DNA from: Atkinsonella hypoxylon
Lineage: Eukaryota > Ascomycota > Sordariomycetes > Hypocreales > Clavicipitaceae
Direction: 5' to 3'
Assembly (NCBI GenBank): GCA_000729835.1
Contig: JFHB01000082.1
Span: 61,984 to 125,983 of the forward strand
Length of the DNA stretch: 64,000 nucleotides
Every line of letters begins with the position of its first letter. Position 1 is the stretch's first letter. Positions 13,061 to 24,230 of the stretch are shown here, one piece after another. The notes under the pieces are model-generated. The model worked only from the letters and a program-made list of their open reading frames with translations, searched no databases and had not been told where the DNA came from. A program made the position numbers and the translations under genes.

Positions 13061-14546
13061 ATGTACCTCAGATGCAGCTATTTCAATTGGCTCAAGATAA
13101 TGGATCGGTACGGAGGTGTAGTCTTGCGGTCGTCAAGGAGATAGATGTAAGGCTTGCGTCGTACCTCTCTATATCTGGGATAACTGCTAGTACCTCTATT
13201 ATAGTGTAAATTGATGCTGTAGGAGAAGTACCTTAAAGAGAGCGTTTTCTATTGGTGAATAATCCCTATCGGTACCGCGTTGGAGCCTTGTCGGCACGTA
13301 AGAGATGGCATGGCGCCTTTACCGATGAACTTCTGTTTTGGCTGTTACTTGCTTGCTTCTTAGCTTGTCCCGGAGGCTGAGGGCGCTGGTCCATAGGCAT
13401 GGCAGCCACCGTATTTCCTAGATGCGCACTATGCCTCTCTCTATTCTTGGTTGTCGGTCGAATGTCGAGACGTCGTATAATGGACTTGTTGAGACTGTTG
13501 GTGTGGCCACACCTTCGCGGTTGAGGTATACACAAGACATCCTATTATGTGCGACTAGTGATGGTAGTATGAGCCACCGCTGATTATATACCTAGTTCCC
13601 TCCCTGTCTTGGTTATGTTCAGATTGACTTCCATAGGGCGTCTCTACTAGTGCGCTGTACAGAGTGTCTCATCTATGCTGTTCAGATCTGCATAACATGC
13701 AACTCTTCGGGGTGAGAGGCTGAAGTTATGGTTGATCAATGAGCCATATGACCACGGCATGACTTTTAGCGTGGCCGTCATGCAAACGGCAGGCACTTTT
13801 TACCTGGCTTGACATGTCTGGAGGTTTTCAACAGGCCACTTGCCAGCCACATTGATGTCCGTATCTCACACAATTGCCGCTTGTATCCCGGAATCAATAT
13901 CAGTCGACTAATGAGTACGTACATACGGGCAATGGCATTGGGTGATTGATTAAGATGATATGCTTGCGTTGCCTGATAGATGACATGCACAATGTGAGGC
14001 GCGCGTAATGAACGTAGCCAAGGTGGGCCATTTACATCACTCACTTGTCAAGAATGGACTGTCGATTTTAGAGGATTCGCACTGGTTGTGGTTGCTTTGC
14101 GAGCCAGATCAGCGCGGAGATAAAGCCATGCAATGAAATGGCAATGCTTTCCTATTCCACAAAATCAGGTATGATTGCTGTATATACATTCATACATTAT
14201 GGCGGATCCTCAGCCTATCAAGATGCTGTCGTGCCTTTCATGATCCCCGTGCGAGCTGCTTCTGGCTGATAGAGTGCTTTAGAAGCAAAAGACCGATTGA
14301 GGATGACTGAGATTATATGACTGAGATCCAATAGTAAGCGTCCCGGATTGTTGATTGTCGAGCGAGGGACGATGTTTAAAAGTCATGTTATTAGTGGCTG
14401 CTGTATGGAGGTGAACCAAGGATGGAAGGGTGAGTACAAGGGCGATTGGAAGGGGACAACACAATGTCCCAAAATAATTCCGCGGATGAGGCAGTCATTT
14501 GCTCACAGACGTTCTATCGGCTCATCGACAGCCAACATAACTTTAC

Positions 14547-15472
14547 CTAATCATCTCCATCTAGGTCCAATACAACCTCTCTCAACTTGGCATCGCGAGC
14601 CCAGTCAACACCACTTCCAGCCACAATACCACTCGCCAAGCCCTTCATTACCCTTCGTCTCTGCCGGCTCGCTTTCACTGCGGCCTCCAGTTTTTGGATC
14701 TCACTCTGCGTCTCTTCGTCATCCAAGCGTGAGGCCTGCTTCTGCTTGACTTGCTCGGCCAGGTCAAACAAAGTCGATGTCAAATCAACGTTTTTGCGAA
14801 TCACGCGAGTAGTATCGCTCTGAACCTCTGTAAGGTCATTACGGATGAAGCCTATGTCCGTGGCGTGTTTTGCTACGGACATGGAGGACTCATCACGTCG
14901 TTCGATATAAGACAGGAGATCTCTGTGAGTGGAACATTGCAATTTTTGCTCTTGGTCAGCTTGGCGTAATATATGTGATGGGTGGTTCTGAGTTGATATG
15001 CTGCTCTTACCGCTCTGCGGGTGATGCATTTGTGCCGTTGTGAACAGCTTTTAAGATCGGGTTTACGGTCATGACGGACTCGACGACGTCGTTTCTGAGC
15101 CGGAAATTCGCTCTTGCGTCCAAAATTTCTCGTTTTGTCTGCTCAGAAACTGTGTTTGGATCAGGAGATGCGACTGTCATCGTTTAATGAGTATGTCTTC
15201 GTCATCAACCTCTGGTCTAGGCTCTAACGGAAAATAACGGCACCAACTCGTGAATCAATGCCTCTGTGAGATAACTGGGGGGGTTGCTTACCTGAACGGT
15301 AAACGGATTGCGCGTTTATAATGGCAATTTCCAACCGCAGCTGTTGCAACTGGTCGTACAAGTCTAACACTCGTTGCTCATCCCCAGATAGCGGCAGTTG
15401 CAAATCCACTTCGGCTCGTTGCTCCTCGTCCTCGTCCTCATCCACCATGGACACATTCTGTGGTTGCTCCAT
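14547..15472 (-). CDS. CENP-H-like inner kinetochore protein
   Basis: Probably a subunit of the constitutive centromere-associated network (CENP-H, Fta3, Mcm16 lineage), which links centromeric chromatin to the outer kinetochore. Exons 15472-15292, 15173-15011 and 14922-14547 give 239 residues, the size expected. An acidic N-terminus (MVDEDEDEEQR) is followed by a coiled-coil segment VLDLYDQLQQLRLEIAIINA. A conserved-looking central motif (NPILKAVHNGTNASPAER) then crosses intron 2 into DLLSYIERRDE, and a second long coiled coil follows (VIRKNVDLTSTLFDLAEQVK). The C-terminus is GIVAGSGVDWARD...LDLDGDD. The NGTNASPxERDLLxYIE pattern is what I associate with the CENP-H C-terminal domain; this rests on recollection and was not searched. 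It diverges from ATG11 across a 755-bp shared promoter. Confidence 0.75.
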
Positions 15473-16227
15473 TACCCATTGGTCCTGCGTTATGAGCAGG
15501 TTCGATGAAGCGAGCAGAGAAGTATGAATGGCGAGTTTCGAATAGTATCGTCAGATGTTAGATGATGTCAGCGCAGTCGTAGACTCCTGAGAGACACAAA
15601 ACATGGTGTGGCGCGTGCCTGCCGGACCATCACACTATGCAGGGTCCTCAGCTGGGTCGTGGTCGATGGCAAGATTGAACGGTGCGGCGCGAGACAAGAA
15701 GCAGATGGAGCGTGTCACGAGGGGGTGCCACTGGTGTTGATGGCCCGCATGGATCCTCATTGCAGCAGGTCACGCTGCAGGAACCGGTGCCTATCAACTA
15801 CCTAAAGGTACCCAAGTACTCCGTCCACCTGCTGGTAGCTTATTGGCAGCTGTCGTTGCTCTGTAGGTGGGTATGGGCAGCCTCGAACCTAGCTGAATCT
15901 GGCTAGGGCCCTGCGAGCTTCGCTTATCACCCGGCCTTCGGCGTCAATAGTACCAATCGATAAGCCTAGGTAGGTAGGTAGGTAGGTAGGTAGATGGACT
16001 AAAAGTGCCGCTGGCTTGGACCGGACCGGACCACACCAGACCTCTCTCACATCTGTCAACCGTCTCGACTTCTTTAGGCATCACGTATTATCAGCCATCC
16101 TGGACTGCTTCTTTTTTGGCCTTCCTCCCACTACATCCACTATCGACTCGCACTCCGCCTCCCCGTTCGCACCCTTCCCGCTGTCCAGCCTCGGCCGCTT
16201 CGCCTGTGACGGGAGAATGTCTCGGAA
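15473..16227. promoter_or_regulatory. Shared divergent promoter of CENP-H-like gene and ATG11
   Basis: 755 bp separate the two start codons. The stretch holds a (TAGG)n tetranucleotide repeat near 15967-15992 and an AGTACTCCGTC motif near 15816-15826. No other gene is seen. Confidence 0.6.
15967..15992. repeat. (TAGG)n microsatellite
   Basis: About six TAGG units in the intergenic stretch, roughly 240 bp upstream of the ATG11 start codon. Confidence 0.9.
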
Positions 16228-19200
16228 ATGGCTACGCAGGTGTTGATTGCCCACACGGGCCAGCGCCTCGAGGTTGATACCTCGCAGTTCTCGACGTATG
16301 CTTGCCCTCTTGACATCGCTTCCCACCCTGTTGCGTCTCACTTCTGACAACGTCCTTCTAGCATCGACGATCTGAAAACATGGGTATCAAAATATAGCAC
16401 TGTGCCGCTACAACATATGGTAGCTCTTACTCCACAAGGTCGCAGTGTCAAATTCGCCAGTCTACACGCCGAGGTCGGTGCCATTACCAGAAGTCTGTTT
16501 CCAACATGCACGATACGGGTGTAACTGACCATTTTGGCGAATACAGAAAGAGTTATATGTCTACGATATCCGGGTCACACAGGCTTCTTCCTCGAGCACT
16601 CAGTCGCTTGTATCCGACATCCCGCCTCCGCAGAAGCTATCGATACCAAATGCGCCGAATTCAATACACAATGTACAGGCGATCTCGTCATGGCAAAGTC
16701 TGTATCAGGAGCGGCGTGCCTGGGCTATTAAGCTAGCTGAGGAATGTGCTCGTTTCAACTCAGAGGCTATTGCTCGATATGATGAAATGGATGTCATGAT
16801 CAAGTGCTTGGACGCCGCTGTTGCCAACCTTGAGATCAGTGTAAAACAAATCGAACCAAAATATCACGAGTTGAAGAAATGGGTGGACCCTGCCCTGACG
16901 GAGCACGAACATCTGACGACAATGTGGGAACACTATATCAAGCTCGCTCGAAATACTCCTGTATCACCAGCTATGGCTAGTTTTATGACAAGAGGAGAGG
17001 TGACGAAGGGACATGCCACCCTGGAGGATCTGATAGAGTTGGAGACAGCCAGAAAGGCTGGCAAACTTGCTCCAACAGCTCGTCGACGATTTGTCGAGAA
17101 GGCTGCGAACTTGGACCAGCTTGCCTCCCAGATGTACAAGGGCCTGGAGCTTCTCATCGCTGATTTTGATAAACTGATGAGTCGCTCTGCGTTGAGCCAC
17201 AGTACGGACTCGGCTCAGCTCTTGGAGGACATCGAGGTCATTGTCAACCAAATGGACTCCGACTACCGCACCACTTTGGAATACACCGGTTCTCAGCGAG
17301 ATCTTGCTCAGGCGTCCAAAATAGCATCGAATCATACGGAAAGACTGGTCCCGTCACTGAAAAAGCGCGCACAGGAAATGGACGGGCTGCTTCAATATGC
17401 CACCCAGGCTCGAAATTCTATCGCGTCAGAGTCTGTGAGATGCATGAAAACCATCACGGACATCACATCCTTGCACGGCAGCGTACGTTCCCAAATAAAC
17501 ATTCTAAATCAGTCCGAGGATGACATGACGACGTTCGACTATTTACGGCTTATTCATCAGCTTCCCTACATGTACGCCTCCTTTGTCGTAGAAGCTATCC
17601 GTCGACGAGAATGGGTAGACAAGGTCAAGACCGACTCTACCACGTTGGCCAATGAAATGTCTCTGTTCCAAGAGGAGGAGTCAAAAAGACGAAGGAAGTG
17701 GCATAAGATGGTTGGCAGCATGTACGGCCCTACCCTGGACACGAACGTTATGGGGCTGGAGGTGAACCTCCTTGGGGAGGACTCACCATGGCCCTCTATC
17801 ACGAAGGACGACCTGGACACTTTTCTCCATGCTCTGCAAGAGCAAAATGTCGATCAGACTATCCTAGATGATATTGATAAACTTGTTCAGGAACTGCATA
17901 GCCCTACTAAGCAACAGTCCAAACGACTCAAGGCATTCAAAAACGGTAGCGTTCATGAAGCAGCTCTAGGCAGAAGTGGACTCATGATTCGAGGGGATGA
18001 CGACTTATTGCGCTCATTACAGGATGACAAGATCAAGATCGAAAGTAAGCTCAAGACGGCAGAGAGCAGAGTTAGGCGCCTGGAGGATTTGCTTCACAGG
18101 CAAAGCCAAGCATCTAGACCAGGGAATCTCTTTCAACCTCAAAATCATCAGCCACACGAGCGGCGTGGCTCAAGTTCCTCTGCGAAGTCGACTCGTCTCG
18201 AAGATGGCAGACGTTCTTCTGATGGCGCTGATCCTCTTCTTCGAAAAATTGCGCAACTGGAGAATGAGCTGCGTGAGGAGAAACAACGATATGCTCGTAT
18301 ACAGAAGGATCTCACAACGCGAAACACGGAGCACGATGATGCAAAGAATCAGATACAAGAGGCAAATTCAACGAAAAAAGACCTGCTCGAGAACATGGAG
18401 GCCTTGAAACGGGAGTTTGATGATGAACGGAAGTCTCTAGAAGAAGAGATCAAGAACTTAAAGACTCGACTCGAAGATACCGAAGATGAGATGGAGCACC
18501 TTGACAAATCTAGGGAGAATGAGAAGGCCTCCTTGGATGGAAAAATACAGGAGCTCGAGACCCAAGTCTTAACGCTGACAAAGGAGAAGGCTGATGACGC
18601 TTTGAAAACACAAGGGCAGATTGACTGTCTCCGCAAAGAAACTCGAATGCAGCGTGACCAACTAAAGGCAGTGACGCGTCAGATGCAAGCAGCCTGCGAT
18701 GAGAAGCAAGTGCTGTTGGAGAAACTACAAATCATCGAACAAGACGCCAAGAGTCAGCTCGATTCGTTGCACAAAATTTTCGCCGAGCTCTTGCCCGACC
18801 AACTCGCCCCTCACGACGTAGCAGATCTTACGGATTCCTGTGTGTCGTATATTAATGATATCCTCACGTCTCTCAAAAATATGGAAAGCGATACTGCCGT
18901 TTTCAAGGCCGATTTGGAACATGCGACGATTCTGGTCAACGAGCTCAAGTCGCAAGTCATGGAGACACAGTCAAGGCTGACTAAAGAGGAGGATAGCGTT
19001 GTCCAGCTTCGTGAAAACATTTCAGAGGAGAAGGCAAGATCTGCTGCCTTGGAAAACGACTTGGCCAACAGCAGACAGGAGCTTAGCCAGCTGCGAGTCC
19101 AACTCTCGGCTGGTGAGACTGGCTCAGAAATGCTGCAGAAGAAGCTAGAATCTCAGGGGAGGAAAGTCAGTCACTTGACCAAGGAGGTAGCATCACGCCA

Positions 19201-20699
19201 ATCCCAAGTTGGGAGCCTTGAGGAAGAGGTGCGGCTGTTGAAGCAAAAAAACGAAGACTTGCAAAGAAAGTCGTCCGCTTTGATCACGCAGTACGATGCC
19301 CGTGATGCATATACAAAAGATCTCACTCAAAGGCTCTATGCCCAAGGTGACCGATTAACCCGTCTTCTTGAGCGTTGCGGTTACGCTGTAGTAAGAAACA
19401 ATGGGGAAATGAGTATTAATAAAGTTCCCCGTGCAGAGCGAGCCACGCAAAATCCCAACGACTCTTCGGACCCGGGAAACTCTGTCCGCCGTTCTATCAG
19501 CATGGGCAAGACTGTGATTGATAGTGCTGATCTGGAATTGCTCTACTGGATGAGCAGCACTGATGCAGCAAGTGAGGCAGAAAGGTACTCTGCGTTTGTG
19601 AGAAACATGGGTGCGTTCGACATGGATATTTTCTCCGACACAATATACATGAGGATCAAGGAAGCGGAACATAAAGCCCGGAAATGGCAACGAGAGGCTC
19701 GGGCGTATAGAGATCGGGCACATTCTCAACAAAAAGATGCACATGAGAAAATTGCCTTCAGGAACTTCAAAGAAGGAGACCTGGCCCTATTCCTCCCCAC
19801 GCGTAACCAGCAGGCAGGGGCATGGGCAGCTTTCAATGTCGGTTTTCCCCATTACTTCCTTCGCGAGCAAGATAATCATCGCCTGCGCCAACGTGAATGG
19901 CTTGTTGCTCGCATATCTCGAATTCAGGAACGGGTTGTCGATCTGTCTAAAAGTCTCCAACCTGCAACCGATTCCGAGTCAATGAATGATGATGAGAACG
20001 ACAACCCCTTCCAACTGTCGGACGGTCTGCGATGGTATCTCATTGACGCGCAGGAAGATAAGCCTGGTGCGCCGTCTACTCCGGGAATGGGCAAGTCGAC
20101 TGTTGCCGCCAATACTGTTGCCGCAACGGCTAATATCCAGTCACTTCCGGTTAAGGGCAAGGGCAAGAATCGAGATAGCATTACCAGCATTGAGGGATTC
20201 AATAAGACTCTGTCCAAAGGTTTGGAAAGCAGACGCAGCAGTTCGGGGTCAAAGAAAGCTTTGCCGCTCCCGACGGCTGGTGGAACGGCAATGCTGAAGA
20301 GCAGTGCCTTGGCCAGCGAGACGAATTCTCTAAGGGCAGTAGCACCAGACTCGCCAGCTGGAACAAGTCCGGCACAGACAAGTCCTTTGGCAACTGGCCA
20401 ATTCCAGATCGCTGCTTCTGAAGAAACCGCTCTCAAGGGAGAGCAACAAGCTGCGCCAAGTGATGACAAGTCAGGGACGCATACTGGAGAGACATCTGTA
20501 CATGATGCTACTGACAGATCTTCTGAGGTACGCCACGTCGACTCTCTACTTGGTCCTTGATTCTTGCTGATGTCCGTATGTTCAGGATCAGAAACCATTG
20601 CGGACAGAGGAATCAGCTGGAAGTCCGTCTAAAAGATCTGTATTATGGGACTCGCTGTGGAGCGTAGATTATACCTACGAGAATCCTCCCACGAGATAA
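16228..20699 (+). CDS. atg11: Autophagy-related protein 11 scaffold
   Basis: Atg11 is the scaffold of selective autophagy: it binds cargo receptors and recruits the core autophagy machinery to the phagophore assembly site at the vacuole. Exons 16228-16295, 16362-16473, 16547-20527 and 20586-20699 encode about 1424 residues, typical for filamentous ascomycetes. The N-terminus (MATQVLIAHTGQRLEVDTSQ) is the ubiquitin-like start seen in this family. The middle carries several long coiled coils, very rich in E, K, Q and L from about residue 490 to 960. The C-terminal Atg11 claw region includes GDLALFLPTRNQQAGAWAAF and NVGFPHYFLREQDNHRLRQR, and the last exon ends in SLWSVDYTYENPPTR. The nearby upstream ATG at 16217 is out of frame. 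Long minus-strand open frames inside this gene are shadows. Confidence 0.95.
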
Positions 20700-21672
20700 G
20701 AGCGGCAATTTTCGTCTGGCTACTGGTGGACCAGCAAGAAGAGGAGTATATCAAACTCATTGCTCCAGATTTTGAGCATCCCGGACGGCGCGATGCGAGG
20801 CCTTTGATTCTTAATTTTGGGTTTATGGTCAGTTAATAATACATCCGGCGTTGTGGTCTAAGTACATACACCATCCAGCACATGCGCGTCGCATTGTAAT
20901 GGCATTTATTTGTGCCGGGTCAACCAATGTCCCTTTTTCTTTCTCCTTTTCCTTTGTTACTTAATGCTACCACGGATCTTCTGCGTCACAGAGCGACTGT
21001 ATAGCTATTGTATAGCTATTGTGTATTGATGACGGGATAGTCCAGAAGCTCATACTCGTTGTTCTGTAGCTAAGGCTGTTTATTGGATGGGTAGACTTGG
21101 GAGAAAGATAACGTATAGAATGGGTGATTGCATACACTCGAGATTTGAGATTCAGAGCATTATCAGTACATGAACCTGTGCCTTGAGAGGAAGCCGTGAT
21201 GAAGACAAACGGATCGAGGTATTGACACGTGTCAAATAGTAATGTGAATTATTAAGTCCCTCGCAACATCATTCGTGGTCAAGCAGGCGAACTCAATCAC
21301 CAAGACTTTGTGGCAGACGAAAGGTGTCCATACCTCTCGCAGAATCCAGAATGTGAATGCGTATTAGAGATATAAGTGAACAACAATGCTGTATTTACTA
21401 TCCAACTTACTGTCCAGTGCAGACGTTACGGATACCTTGATTGAAACTTGTGACCAATGAATGGTAATGAGCCACTCACCACGGAAGGAAGGAATGGTCG
21501 TCATGTTTGTTTTCTTTCTTTCTTGCACAGCAGCGTTTCCGCTGGCCTTTGACTTAGCTTCAAAAATCACATATTCATCCAGATCAGTAGTAATTTGACC
21601 ACGAATTTTCATATCGAAGACGTTCATTAGCTTTCAAAGTTGCGATACAAGCGTGTAATAAGCTCAGCGATC
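20700..21672. other. Intergenic, no gene recognised
   Basis: 973 bp between ATG11 and the pentapeptide/F-box gene. It contains a short direct duplication of TATAGCTATTG near 21000-21022. A minus-strand open frame at 21364-21627 has no recognisable similarity and no splice support. Confidence 0.6.
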
Positions 21673-22902
21673 ATGGATTTATCGGCAATAGATTTCCAGG
21701 AAATGAATTTCCAGGCATTGAACTTCCAGGCAACGAACTTCCAGACAATGAACTTCCAAGCAATGAACTTCCAGCCAACGAACTTCCAGCCAACGAACTT
21801 CCAGCCAACGAACTTCCAGCCAACGAACTTCCAACCAACGAACTTCCAGCCAATGAACTTCCAGCCAACGAACTTCCAGCCAACGAACTTCCAACCAACG
21901 AACTTCCAACCGACGAACTTCCAACCGACGAACTTCCAATCAACGAACTTCCAGCTAACAAACTTCCAATCAACAAACTTTCAATCAACAAGAATAGCAA
22001 CGACTGCATTAGAAGAGACAAAGTCGGCACCAATTAAGAGCATGGCTCGTCCAAGACTATCGCTAGATGTTCTCTTTTGTATTTTCGATTGTCTGGTTGA
22101 TTCTCAATCTCGTGCCATCTTGGCTCCGCGGCATGTAATCACCAAGACGCTTTTGGCACTCAGGCTCGTCAGCAGCATTACCTACGTACAAGCATCAAAG
22201 CTTCTTCGGCAGCACTGCGTCTATCTCGACTCGATTAAGCGAATGAAAACCTTCCTGCTCTGTATGCCTCGCGTTGTACCGACTTTGCCGGCAGTGTTGT
22301 CCCTGCGGAGCATCACATCGCTGTATCTAGGGCCATCTTATACTTCCGATCCAGATTCAAAAGTGTTCGGATACATTTTCGATATCCTTTGTGCAGCGCG
22401 CGAGACATTGCGCAGGCTAATCATACACTGGCCGCGCTTTGTATTATCCCATATGGATGGAGGATCACTTATGCCTAAGCATTATCTTCGCGGTTTGCAA
22501 CAACTGAGCCAGCTGGAAGAGTTCACATCTATAGCAGATTTCATAGAGGGTTCACCCATCGGCTGTATATCGATGCTCAATTTGGTGGAAGCCTGGCCAA
22601 AACTCAAGCGCCTTGCGTTATGTGGACCTATTCGTGACGTGCCCAGGTTGTGGCGAGGAATAGCTGCGCTCAGAGAGCTGGAGCATGTAATTCTGTTCCA
22701 GCCGCTTCCTCAACATATGTGGAATATCAAGGAGCTTTACTTCGGAAATCTGGCAGAACAAGATGCAGAACACGATGGTATACGAGGAAAACAGGTCAAG
22801 ATTGTGCTGGTGCATTATAACGTAGGGCTTGCCACGACGTGGATTGACACAACGGGATGGGAGGAGCTTGATCCGGATGAGCGAGTTGACGTCGAGATTT
22901 AG
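21673..22902 (+). CDS. F-box-like protein with 20 N-terminal NFQPT pentapeptides
   Basis: A single-exon gene for 409 residues. Residues 7-106 are twenty uninterrupted 5-residue units of the type NFQPT/NFQxM, encoded by a 15-bp minisatellite at 21691-21990. After a short linker (ALEETKSAPIKS) comes an F-box-like segment beginning RPRLSLDVLFCIFDCLVD and running through TLLALRLVSSITY. The remainder is leucine-rich in the loose manner of fungal F-box proteins (LPAVLSLRSITSLYLGPS, LEEFTSIADFIE, LVEAWPKLKRLALCGPI). F-box proteins usually choose substrates for SCF ubiquitin ligases; here that role is inferred from one degenerate motif. The first ATG of the open frame is at 21673; the frame upstream starts only with a TTG. 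There is no signal peptide. The repeat unit fits the pentapeptide-repeat consensus loosely, with F as the central residue. Function is otherwise unknown. Confidence 0.7.
   Translation: MDLSAIDFQEMNFQALNFQATNFQTMNFQAMNFQPTNFQPTNFQPTNFQPTNFQPTNFQPMNFQPTNFQPTNFQPTNFQPTNFQPTNFQSTNFQLTNFQSTNFQSTRIATTALEETKSAPIKSMARPRLSLDVLFCIFDCLVDSQSRAILAPRHVITKTLLALRLVSSITYVQASKLLRQHCVYLDSIKRMKTFLLCMPRVVPTLPAVLSLRSITSLYLGPSYTSDPDSKVFGYIFDILCAARETLRRLIIHWPRFVLSHMDGGSLMPKHYLRGLQQLSQLEEFTSIADFIEGSPIGCISMLNLVEAWPKLKRLALCGPIRDVPRLWRGIAALRELEHVILFQPLPQHMWNIKELYFGNLAEQDAEHDGIRGKQVKIVLVHYNVGLATTWIDTTGWEELDPDERVDVEI
21691..21990 (+). repeat. 15-bp coding minisatellite, 20 units
   Basis: Twenty 15-bp units, consensus AACTTCCAGCCAACG, tile 300 bp with no gap or frameshift. 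The central units are nearly identical, while the first (GATTTCCAGGAAATG) and the last (AACTTTCAATCAACA) have diverged. Most third-position changes keep the NFQ core, and changes concentrate on the last two residues. Because the unit contains no stop in several frames, long spurious open frames occur on the opposite strand. Confidence 0.97.
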
Positions 22903-24230
22903 TCGGCTGCGAAGTCATCTCGCGGGATGATACGTAAGCTGTTTCCGAAGATGGTGAAGCAAAGAGCTGTGGATGGGTGTCTATGGACATGCGAGGAGTT
23001 TTGCCTGTAGTGGCGAGATGTAGACAGACTTGACGGATGAAGTTGTACGGAGACTATAGTTGGTGTATCAGGAGTTCAGGGCATCTCAGGACTAGGATCG
23101 GTGGTGTCAGAAGATCAATGGTTTGGCAGATGAATCTTGACTGAATAATCCGTACTTGATCTGAGATTAAGTTTCGCCGTACTGTATGTACTGACTGGTA
23201 GTACGTCTTTGTAGATGTTCACGCTACAGACCTGGAAAATGCTTCGCCAACCGCCCGCAACCGCAGACAAATTGGTCTTGTTGCATGATGATCGCCTGCC
23301 TGCTGCAAATTTCGAAGCGCCATTTCCGTGCCATCCGGCAATCTGCACTCTAAATACCATGCATGCATCAAGGCATCAGGGCTGATATCAGAGCGAGGGC
23401 CACCAATGGAGAAGGGTTGGCATGTCACGCATGATGAACTCATGTGAAGCCCCTTTCGAACGGAGATGAATCACCAGTAATTGCTCCGTGATGATTGATT
23501 ATAAGTGCACAGGGTGCATGCTACGTTAATCATTGAGCCTGGTCCAGAAGCCAGAAGATCTAGAAAACGTTTTATGTTCCTCTCCACGTGCTCCTTCCCC
23601 TTGCCCGCTGCCTGCCCTCGCCTTCCTCCTTTTGACGCCTCGGCCGATCTCCACATAAACTCTCTCCACATACTCCATACTCGCCCACTCACTCCACGTA
23701 ATTAATCAATTGTGCCTCCAAAATTTTTTTTTTCCTCGCTCTTTATTTGTTGTTTTAGCTCCGACGCCTCTGCCTCTTCTAGCTCAGTGTTTAAGTTGCT
23801 CTTTCTCTGCTTCGCCTTCCTGAAACGTCGACTTTTTTTTTTTTTTTTTTTTGCCGCAAAGCTCAATCTCGTCATCCTAAATTTCGTCTCAATTGAATCC
23901 CTCGATTTGCGCCGCATCATGCACGCGTCACCTACGGCAACGATCGCCTCATCCACCTAATTCTCGACTGCCCTTGCCCTTACCTCAGTATAGAGCGCGC
24001 GCCTTACCTGCCGGCATTCAGTAATTGCGGTTCCGAAGCCGCTTCCTCCCGGCTCCCTCGTGCCTTGGCTGTCGGCTGGACGTGCGACGTAAGACGAGGC
24101 ATATACAGCCTGTCCAGCGTATCCGAGACAGATTGCCCTTCAATCTCCGACAAGAATAAAGAGCGATATTGCCGAAACTTTCTCTTTCACTCGTTGGTTG
24201 CCTCGGCATACGGCCACCTGTCAGCAAAAC
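22903..24230. other. Intergenic with pyrimidine-rich promoter of the ubiquitin protease
   Basis: No gene recognised in the first part. From about 23560 to 24000 the plus strand is very rich in C and T, including a T run of about 20 around 23832-23852, which is typical of fungal promoters and 5' UTRs and points to the gene starting at 24231. Confidence 0.6.

Larger units (their letters stand above)
6757..14546. other. 7.8-kb gene-poor region
   Basis: No gene could be supported here. The segment includes the NHP6 promoter side, GT and CA/CTCA microsatellites, long T and G homopolymers, a perfect hairpin at 8622-8687, heptamer and octamer tandem repeats near 11.0-11.5 kb, and an AT-rich degenerate block near 12.8-13.1 kb. 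Open frames such as 9551-9946 (-) and 9818-10285 (+) have no recognisable domain. A rapidly diverging pseudogene or a non-coding RNA cannot be excluded. Confidence 0.6.

Noticed and set aside
19924..20598. 224-residue minus-strand open frame
   Set aside because: It lies antisense to the C-terminal coding exon of ATG11, whose plus-strand reading has clear family motifs; the opposite frame has none.
21671..22033. Two long minus-strand open frames with SSLVG and EVRWL repeats
   Set aside because: They are the antisense translations of the 15-bp minisatellite, whose unit has no stop in several frames.
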